Shown: one piece after another, positions 1 through 4,350 of the stretch
Position numbering within the stretch: position 1 is the stretch's first letter
Layout of the letters: each line of letters opens with the position of its first letter
NCBI GenBank assembly: GCA_902772565.1
Contig: CACYBJ010000280.1
Location: 1 to 5,443 of the forward strand
Length of the DNA: 5,443 bases
Source: an uncultured Lachnospiraceae bacterium
GTDB taxonomy: Bacteria > Bacillota > Clostridia > Lachnospirales > Lachnospiraceae
Reading direction: 5' to 3'
Notes under the pieces: generated by a model
What the model saw: the letters and a program-made list of their open reading frames with translations, nothing else
Databases searched by the model: none
What the model was told of the DNA's origin: nothing
Program-made: the position numbers and the translations under genes

Positions 1-1
1 A

Positions 2-79
2 TTTGTAAGAGATGTAATTAATCCTATCCTTGAGGAAAACAGCGATTTGCTTGGATTAACAGCTGAAATCAATGTATAA
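2..79 (+). CDS. C-terminal end of an unrecognised upstream protein (partial)
   Basis: Only one + strand frame is open from the left edge. It gives 25 residues, starting FVRDVINPILEENSDL and ending GLTAEINV, before a TAA at 77-79. The other two + frames stop within the first 21 bases. The tail is amphipathic and probably helical, with no motif I can assign to a family. Ten bases after the stop begins a perfect inverted repeat that could act as a terminator, which fits this being a genuine gene end. The start and the rest of the protein lie outside the window. I do not recognise the product. Confidence 0.5.
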   Translation, partial: FVRDVINPILEENSDLLGLTAEINV

Positions 80-88
80 ATATACTTC

Positions 89-120
89 AAAGAGCTCTTT
101 ATTTACTTAAAGAGCTCTTT
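89..120 (+). terminator. Duplicated palindrome forming a terminator-like hairpin
   Basis: AAAGAGCTCTTT occurs at 89-100 and again at 109-120. Because each copy is itself a perfect palindrome, the pair also forms a 13-bp stem (89-101 with 108-120) with a 6-base loop, TTTACT. It sits just after the stop of the upstream gene and before the aminopeptidase gene. It lacks a proper downstream T run: the following bases are ATATTGATTA, although the stem itself ends in TTT. It is therefore a plausible but weak intrinsic terminator. An alternative is a pair of operator sites with centres 20 bp apart. Confidence 0.5.
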
Positions 121-125
121 ATATT
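120..125 (+). promoter_or_regulatory. Possible -10 element for the aminopeptidase gene
   Basis: TATATT lies directly at the 3' edge of the second palindrome and 24 bp before the ATG at 149. Start of transcription would fall near 132, just ahead of the ribosome binding site GGAGG at 136-140. No good -35 hexamer is present at 16-18 bp spacing; the best is TTTATT-like sequence inside the repeat. The call rests mainly on position, since the preceding hairpin would otherwise cut this gene off from transcription. Confidence 0.22.
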
Positions 126-148
126 GATTAATAACGGAGGAAAATGTT

Positions 149-1528
149 ATGAGTTATTCATTTGACGATAAGAATGCATGGTTAAAATATGATAACCGAA
201 GCAAGAAAAAACTTATGGATTTCTGCGAAGGCTATCGTAAGTTTATTTCGGAAAACAAAACCGAAAGAGAGTGTGCATCTGCCCTGATTAAAGAAGCCAC
301 GGCCAAGGGTTTTAAGGATATTACCACTGTAAAAAAGATCAAGGCCGGAGACAAGCTTTACTATAACAAAATGGGTAAGGCCCTTGCGTTGTTTGTAATC
401 GGAAAGGAGCCTCTCAGAAACGGTATGAAGATACTGGGAGCTCATATTGATTCTCCCAGACTTGATGTTAAACAGAATCCTTTATACGAGGACAATGAAT
501 TTGCCCTTCTTGATACTCATTATTACGGCGGAATCAAAAAGTATCAGTGGGTAACTCTTCCTATGGCAATTCACGGAGTAATCTGTAAAAAGGACGGCAG
601 CGTAATTAATGTTAATTTCGGTGATAATCCGGGAGACCCTGTCGTTTGCATATCGGATATTCTTATTCATCTTGGTTCCGACCAGCTTGCAAAGAAAGGT
701 TCTGTCGTTGTTGAAGGCGAAGACCTTAATGTTACTGTAGGCAGCATGCCTCTTAAGAAAGAAGAAAAGGAAGCTGTAAAGAAAAACGTACTTGCTATTC
801 TTGCAAAGAAATATGGTATGGAAGAGAAGGATTTCATGTCCTGCGAACTTGAAGTTGTTCCTGCAGGAGATGCCAGGGACTTAGGCTTTGATTCTTCCAT
901 GATCATTGGATACGGTCAGGATGACAGAGTGTGTGCATATACCAGCGCACAGGCTATTTTTGATGTATCAAACGCTGACAGAACCTATGTATGCCTTCTT
1001 GTTGACAAAGAGGAAATCGGCAGCGTAGGCGCTACGGGAATGCATTCCAGATTCTTCGAGGATGCAGTATGCGAGATTCTTACAAAGTCCGGCTCTTATT
1101 CTGAACTTGATTTGAGACTTGCAATGTCCAATTCCCACATGCTTTCATCTGATGTTAGCGCTGCTTTCGATCCAAACTATCCTTCGGTATTTGAAAAGAA
1201 GAATGCCGCTTTCTTCGGTTACGGATGCGTATTTAACAAATTTACAGGTGCCAGAGGCAAGTCCGGAAGCAATGATGCCAATCCTGAGTACATTGCCAAA
1301 ATCCGTAAAATACTTGACGAAGGTAACGTGTCCTATCAGACCGCAGAACTCGGAAAGGTAGATGCCGGCGGCGGCGGAACAATTGCCTATATTATGGGCA
1401 ATTACGGTATGAATGTAATTGATTCCGGTGTAGCTGTTCTTAATATGCATGCACCTTGGGAGATTACAAGCAAAGTTGATATTTACGAAGCCTACAACAC
1501 CTATAAGGTTTTCCTTCAGAATATTTAA
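149..1528 (+). CDS. apeA: M18 family (aspartyl-type) aminopeptidase
   Basis: This is a 459-residue cytosolic metalloaminopeptidase of family M18, a group that typically removes N-terminal Asp or Glu from peptides using a two-metal, usually zinc, site. The full set of family metal and catalytic residues is visible: H99 in GAHIDSPR, the QDDR segment at 257-260, the DKEEIGS motif at 286-292 (E288 the expected general base, E289 a metal ligand), D335 in SSDVSAAFDP, and H434 in NMHAPWE. A GGGGT loop is at 407-411. Residues from about 105 to 250 would form the family's inserted dimerisation ('butterfly') domain. Length is normal for the bacterial type-1 branch. The start is fixed by GGAGG at 136-140 and by an in-frame stop at 125-127; an ATG at 144 hits a stop after two codons. 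No signal peptide is seen. The gene stands alone after a hairpin; no clear terminator separates it from dut. Family assignment is very secure; the apeA rather than apeB symbol is from overall resemblance. Confidence 0.95.
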   Translation: MSYSFDDKNAWLKYDNRSKKKLMDFCEGYRKFISENKTERECASALIKEATAKGFKDITTVKKIKAGDKLYYNKMGKALALFVIGKEPLRNGMKILGAHIDSPRLDVKQNPLYEDNEFALLDTHYYGGIKKYQWVTLPMAIHGVICKKDGSVINVNFGDNPGDPVVCISDILIHLGSDQLAKKGSVVVEGEDLNVTVGSMPLKKEEKEAVKKNVLAILAKKYGMEEKDFMSCELEVVPAGDARDLGFDSSMIIGYGQDDRVCAYTSAQAIFDVSNADRTYVCLLVDKEEIGSVGATGMHSRFFEDAVCEILTKSGSYSELDLRLAMSNSHMLSSDVSAAFDPNYPSVFEKKNAAFFGYGCVFNKFTGARGKSGSNDANPEYIAKIRKILDEGNVSYQTAELGKVDAGGGGTIAYIMGNYGMNVIDSGVAVLNMHAPWEITSKVDIYEAYNTYKVFLQNI

Positions 1529-1536
1529 TTTGGGAA

Positions 1537-1565
1537 TTGTTCTTAATTTTATTATGTGATATATT
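1537..1565 (+). promoter_or_regulatory. Candidate sigma-A promoter with extended -10 upstream of dut
   Basis: TTGTTC at 1537-1542 and TATATT at 1560-1565 are separated by exactly 17 bp, and TGA at 1557-1559 supplies an extended -10 (TGnTATATT). Transcription would start near 1572, leaving a very short leader before the ribosome binding site AAAGGAG at 1575-1581 and the ATG at 1586. The region is AT-rich, so a chance match is possible, but spacing and the TGn element make it the best promoter candidate in the window. The spacer contains a small dyad, TAAT-TTT-ATTA (1544-1554), that could be an operator half-pair or chance. Confidence 0.5.
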
Positions 1566-1585
1566 TACTGCACTAAAGGAGCGCT

Positions 1586-2020
1586 ATGGAAACTATAAAA
1601 ATCAGATATGCAAGCAATGAAATAGAAAAACTTCAGTACATTGACGGCAAGTCCGACTGGATCGATCTTCGTGCTGCCGAAAATGTAACTCTTAAGGCAG
1701 GAGAGTTTAAACTCATCAGTTTAGGTGTTGCAATGGAGCTTCCTGCAGGCTACGAAGCACACATTGTTCCCAGAAGTTCAACCTTCAAGAACTTTGGTGT
1801 TATTCAGACCAATCATTGCGGAATCATTGACGGAAGTTACTGCGGCAATGAAGATATCTGGCGTTTCCCTGCTTTGGCAGTTCGTGACACTGAAATACAT
1901 GTGAACGACCGCATCTGCCAGTTCAGGATCATGAAGAATCAGCCTCAGATAGTCTTTGATGAGGTGGATGAGCTTCATGGCGCCGACAGAGGCGGATTCG
2001 GTTCCACAGGAAAGAATTAA
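1586..2020 (+). CDS. dut: dUTP diphosphatase (trimeric dUTPase)
   Basis: This 144-residue protein should hydrolyse dUTP to dUMP and pyrophosphate with Mg2+, keeping uracil out of DNA and supplying the dTMP precursor. All five trimeric-dUTPase motifs are in order: motif 1 DWIDLRA (24-30), motif 2 PRSS (62-65), motif 3 GIIDGSYCG (79-87, with the expected catalytic Asp D82 and base-discriminating Tyr Y85), motif 4 NDRICQFRI (107-115), and the flexible C-terminal P-loop-like motif 5 RGGFGSTG (135-142). Motif 1 has Trp-Ile before DL instead of the common Gly-Tyr, a variant I associate with clostridial and phage enzymes. Motif 4 has Asn for the usual Gly. The start is supported by AAAGGAG five bases upstream. 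The next gene starts 31 bp downstream with no terminator between, so dut probably heads the transcription unit containing both CobW-like GTPases. A dCTP deaminase is unlikely because motifs 3 and 5 are dUTPase type. Confidence 0.93.
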   Translation: METIKIRYASNEIEKLQYIDGKSDWIDLRAAENVTLKAGEFKLISLGVAMELPAGYEAHIVPRSSTFKNFGVIQTNHCGIIDGSYCGNEDIWRFPALAVRDTEIHVNDRICQFRIMKNQPQIVFDEVDELHGADRGGFGSTGKN

Positions 2021-2036
2021 ATGTTTTTTATCAAAG

Positions 2037-2044
2037 AAAGAGGT
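2037..2044 (+). promoter_or_regulatory. Ribosome binding site that fixes the start of the His-rich GTPase
   Basis: AAAGAGGT ends 7 bases before the ATG at 2052. The same frame stays open further upstream to an ATG at 1956, but that start lies inside dut, has no comparable Shine-Dalgarno sequence, and would add 32 residues before the P-loop strand that normally begins CobW-family proteins within a few residues of the N terminus. The site therefore decides for 2052. Confidence 0.8.
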
Positions 2045-2051
2045 AATAGAA

Positions 2052-3308
2052 ATGGCAAAGGTTGATATTGTTTCCGGATTTCTGGGAGCAGGTAAAACAA
2101 CACTTATTAAGAAACTTATCAAAGAAGCCGATTTGGGTGAGAAAGTCGTACTTATTGAAAACGAGTACGGTGAAATCGGTATCGACGGCGGATTCATGAA
2201 AGATTCCGGAATTGTGGTTGATGAGCTTAATTCGGGATGCATCTGCTGTACTCTTGTAGGCGATTTTGCCAAGGCGCTTACAGAAGTTATCGACAAGTAT
2301 GATCCCGACAGAATCGTTATTGAGCCCAGTGGTGTAGGCAAGCTTTCCGATGTTATCAAAGCTGTAGAGGACATCCATGATGAAAGACTTTCCCTCAACA
2401 GTTTTACAACCATAGTTGATGCCGGAAAAGCCAAGATGTATCTTAAAAACTTCGGTGAATTCTTCAGTAATCAGGTTCAGTATGCAAGAACCATTATTTT
2501 AAGCCGTACTCAGCTTGTTAACGAAACCAAGGTTCTTCAGGATGTGGAACTTCTTAAGGCAATTAACGACAAGGCTACCATCATCACAACTCCTTGGGAC
2601 GAACTTGACGGTAAGACTGTGCTTAATGCCATGGAAAAGACTGAAAGCTTTGAGGAAGACCTTCTTAAAGAAGCAGTGGAAGAAGCCAGAAAGCATCAAG
2701 AAGAGCATGATCATGAACATCATCACCATGATGGTGAGGAGTGCTGCTGCCATCATCACCACGACGATGACGAAGAATGCTGCCATCATCATCACGACGA
2801 AGATGAAGAATGCTGTCACCATCATCATGATGAAGATGAAGAATGCTGCCACCATCATCATGATGAAGATGAAGAATGCTGTCACCATCATGATCACGAT
2901 GACGAAGAGGAATGCCCTCATTGTCATGAAAAGCACGGACATGATGAAGAATGCCATCACCATGATCATGACCACGAGCATCATCACGATCACGAGCATG
3001 AGCATCATCATCATCACCATCATCATGCAGATGAAGTATTTGACAGCTGGGGCAATGAAGGTCCAAAGAAGTATGACAGAGAGAGTCTCGATAAGATTCT
3101 TAATGAACTTGCAAAAGAAGACGGTGATTACGGTTTTATCTTAAGAAGTAAGGGTATTGTTCCCTCTACCGACGGTACATGGCTTCATTTCGATCTTACT
3201 CCCGGTGAGTACGAGATTCGTGAAGGTTCATCCGACGTTACAGGACGCCTGTGCGTAATCGGAAGCAAGCTTGATACTGCCAAGCTTAAGACATTATTTG
3301 AATTATAA
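2052..3308 (+). CDS. COG0523/CobW-family GTPase with giant His/Cys-rich metal-binding insert
   Basis: This 418-residue cytosolic P-loop protein belongs to the G3E/COG0523 family, whose members insert or deliver metals such as Zn, Co or Ni. Domains: the GTPase core occupies about 1-200, with Walker A GFLGAGKTT (9-17), the family metal motif GCICC (62-66), VIEPSGVG (89-96) as the Walker B region, and TTIVDA (119-124). The expected NKxD guanine motif reads SRTQ (151-154). A metal-binding segment at 215-325 holds 49 His and 14 Cys: a repeated EECCHHHHDED unit (241-284), a CPHCH knuckle (288-292) and a run of eight His (318-325). A CobW C-terminal domain follows (about 335-418; ILRSKGIV, WLHFDL, CVIG). 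The start at 2052 is chosen for its ribosome binding site and a family-typical N terminus. It follows dut by 31 bp and precedes a second CobW-like gene by 11 bp. The metal is not determinable from sequence; zinc is the likeliest because of the neighbour's YcgQ-like domain. No Zur-like operator was recognised upstream. Confidence 0.92.
   Translation: MAKVDIVSGFLGAGKTTLIKKLIKEADLGEKVVLIENEYGEIGIDGGFMKDSGIVVDELNSGCICCTLVGDFAKALTEVIDKYDPDRIVIEPSGVGKLSDVIKAVEDIHDERLSLNSFTTIVDAGKAKMYLKNFGEFFSNQVQYARTIILSRTQLVNETKVLQDVELLKAINDKATIITTPWDELDGKTVLNAMEKTESFEEDLLKEAVEEARKHQEEHDHEHHHHDGEECCCHHHHDDDEECCHHHHDEDEECCHHHHDEDEECCHHHHDEDEECCHHHDHDDEEECPHCHEKHGHDEECHHHDHDHEHHHDHEHEHHHHHHHHADEVFDSWGNEGPKKYDRESLDKILNELAKEDGDYGFILRSKGIVPSTDGTWLHFDLTPGEYEIREGSSDVTGRLCVIGSKLDTAKLKTLFEL
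2772..2903 (+). repeat. 33-bp in-frame tandem repeat, four units
   Basis: Four consecutive 33-bp units begin at 2772, 2805, 2838 and 2871. Units 1-3 all encode EECCHHHHDED. Unit 4 encodes EECCHHHDHDD, and a looser related copy (EECCCHHHHDDD, 2736-2771) precedes unit 1. Units 2 and 3 differ at one base of 33, units 1 and 3 at three, and units 1 and 2 at four; all these differences are silent. Unit length is a multiple of three, so gain or loss of units would change metal capacity without breaking the gene. Confidence 0.93.
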
Positions 3309-3319
3309 TCGGAGAAATT

Positions 3320-4270
3320 ATGGAAACACCCGTATTTTTGATTAACGGTTTTCTTGAAAGCGGAAAGACCACTTTCATTTCGGAAACCATGAAGGATCCT
3401 CAGTTTAAAAATGCAGGAAACGTTCTTATATTGATGTGCGAAGAGGGAGAAGAAGAGTATGATGAAATCAACCTTGCCAAAAGGAATGTTTCCATACTTC
3501 CCGTTGAGGAATTAAGCCAGTTAAAGCCTGAGTTTTTAAAACAGCTGGATGTTTTTTACCACCCTGACATGGTTATGGTGGAATATAACGGTATGTGGAA
3601 GACCGAGGATTTCCTGGATTTGGAATTCCCGGATAACTGGATGATGGGCCAGATAATCACCCTCATCGATTCCGAAACCTTTAATAATTACTACAATAAC
3701 ATGAGAAGCTTTTTCGCGGATAATGTTAGGTTTTCGGATGTGGTAATCTGTAACAGAGTAGATGAAAACACCGATAAACTCTTTATGCGCCGATGCATTA
3801 AGCCTCTTAACAGACAGGCCAATATCATGTATGAAACAGCTGAAGGCATTGACAGTTCCGAAGTTGAAGAGGTACTTCCTTTTGATGTTAATGCCGATGT
3901 AATTGAAATAGAAGATGATGATTACGGTCTGTTCTATATGGATGCAATGGACAATCCTTCAAAGTATGCCGGAAAGAAGATTAAGTTTAAGGGTATGATG
4001 TTCTATAATGATAAAATACCCAAGAATTCCTTTGTTCCGGGCAGAATGGCTCAGAACTGCTGTGCCGAAGACAGAACATTCATCGGGTTCCTGGCCAAAC
4101 CGCCCAAGGGAAAAGACGTATCCGAATATGTTCTTCGCGGCTGGTATAATATTGAAGCCGAAATCAAGGTGGAATTTGTACGTATGTACAAGGGCAAAGG
4201 TCCTGTAATGTATTGTACCAATATAACACCGGCTTCGTCACCGGAAGAGGAAGTTGTATACTTTACCTAG
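3320..4270 (+). CDS. CobW-like GTPase fused to a YcgQ/TIGR03943-like C-terminal domain
   Basis: This 316-residue protein has two parts. Residues 1 to about 195 form a short CobW-type P-loop domain: Walker A GFLESGKTT (10-18), VMVEYNGMW (85-93) in the Walker B position with the ExxG pattern, TLIDSE (114-119), and NRVD (145-148) as an NKxD-type guanine motif. The CxCC metal motif of COG0523 is absent, and so is the CobW C-terminal domain. Instead residues about 202-316 resemble the C-terminal OB-like domain of YcgQ (DUF1980/TIGR03943, partner of a YcgR-type permease): NPSKYAGKKIKFKG (212-225), then FVPGRMAQNCCAED (238-251) with its paired Cys C247-C248, then IGFLA (255-259). That match is from memory of the family pattern, so it is less certain than the GTPase call. 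The ATG has GGAG at 3311-3314 and begins 11 bp after the preceding GTPase stop, so the two are almost certainly co-transcribed. No signal peptide or membrane span is seen. A joint role in metal handling is inference. Confidence 0.85.
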   Translation: METPVFLINGFLESGKTTFISETMKDPQFKNAGNVLILMCEEGEEEYDEINLAKRNVSILPVEELSQLKPEFLKQLDVFYHPDMVMVEYNGMWKTEDFLDLEFPDNWMMGQIITLIDSETFNNYYNNMRSFFADNVRFSDVVICNRVDENTDKLFMRRCIKPLNRQANIMYETAEGIDSSEVEEVLPFDVNADVIEIEDDDYGLFYMDAMDNPSKYAGKKIKFKGMMFYNDKIPKNSFVPGRMAQNCCAEDRTFIGFLAKPPKGKDVSEYVLRGWYNIEAEIKVEFVRMYKGKGPVMYCTNITPASSPEEEVVYFT

Positions 4271-4280
4271 AATGTATTCT

Positions 4281-4320
4281 ACAAATAATTAAGCGGACAG
4301 ATCTCGCATCTGCCCGCTTA
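4281..4320 (-). terminator. Possible reverse-strand use of the same terminator by the ABC gene
   Basis: The ABC exporter gene ends at 4345, converging on this hairpin. Read on the - strand the single mismatch becomes a G-U pair, so the stem is uninterrupted, and it is followed by AATTATTTGT, a moderately U-rich but imperfect tail. Bidirectional use is common for hairpins between convergent genes; the weak tail keeps this tentative. Confidence 0.4.
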
Positions 4321-4328
4321 TTTTTTTT
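4291..4328 (+). terminator. Strong intrinsic terminator after the dut-CobW unit
   Basis: A 12-bp stem (AAGCGGACAGAT at 4291-4302 with ATCTGCCCGCTT at 4308-4319) closes a 5-base loop, CTCGC. There is one A-C mismatch (4297/4313) and an extra T-A pair outside. It is followed, after A4320, by eight T at 4321-4328. It starts 20 bp after the stop of the second GTPase gene. This is a textbook rho-independent terminator for the + strand transcript. Confidence 0.9.
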
Positions 4329-4350
4329 GTTATTTATTTGTTATTTATTC
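4329..4350. repeat. 11-bp tandem duplication at the ABC gene stop codon
   Basis: GTTATTTATTT (4329-4339) is followed directly by GTTATTTATTC (4340-4350), differing only in the last base. The second copy contains the TAA stop (4345-4347 on the - strand) and the last Glu codon of the ABC gene. It is a small AT-rich slippage-type duplication with no evident function. Confidence 0.7.

Noticed and set aside
1956..2051. Upstream ATG giving the His-rich GTPase 32 extra N-terminal residues
   Set aside because: It overlaps the end of dut in another frame, lacks a ribosome binding site and adds non-family sequence before the P-loop strand. The ATG at 2052 has a good ribosome binding site and the usual N terminus.
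1778..2434. 218-codon reverse-strand open frame across dut and the first GTPase
   Set aside because: It is antisense to two genes with complete motif sets, Ser/Pro-rich in the way shadows are, and has no recognisable domain.
2736..2903. CRISPR-like or VNTR-only reading of the 33-bp repeats
   Set aside because: Units are directly adjacent with no unique spacers, lie in frame inside a protein gene and encode a metal-binding peptide.
2499..3026. Reverse-strand open frame rich in Met and Val that looks like a hydrophobic membrane protein
   Set aside because: It is the antisense of the His codons (CAT read backwards is ATG). The composition is a by-product of the His-rich coding repeats and there is no ribosome binding site.
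2515..3144. Other open frames across the His-rich region on both strands
   Set aside because: Low-complexity CAT/GAT/GAA repeats leave alternative frames free of stops. Their proteins show no family motifs and overlap a clear CobW-family gene.
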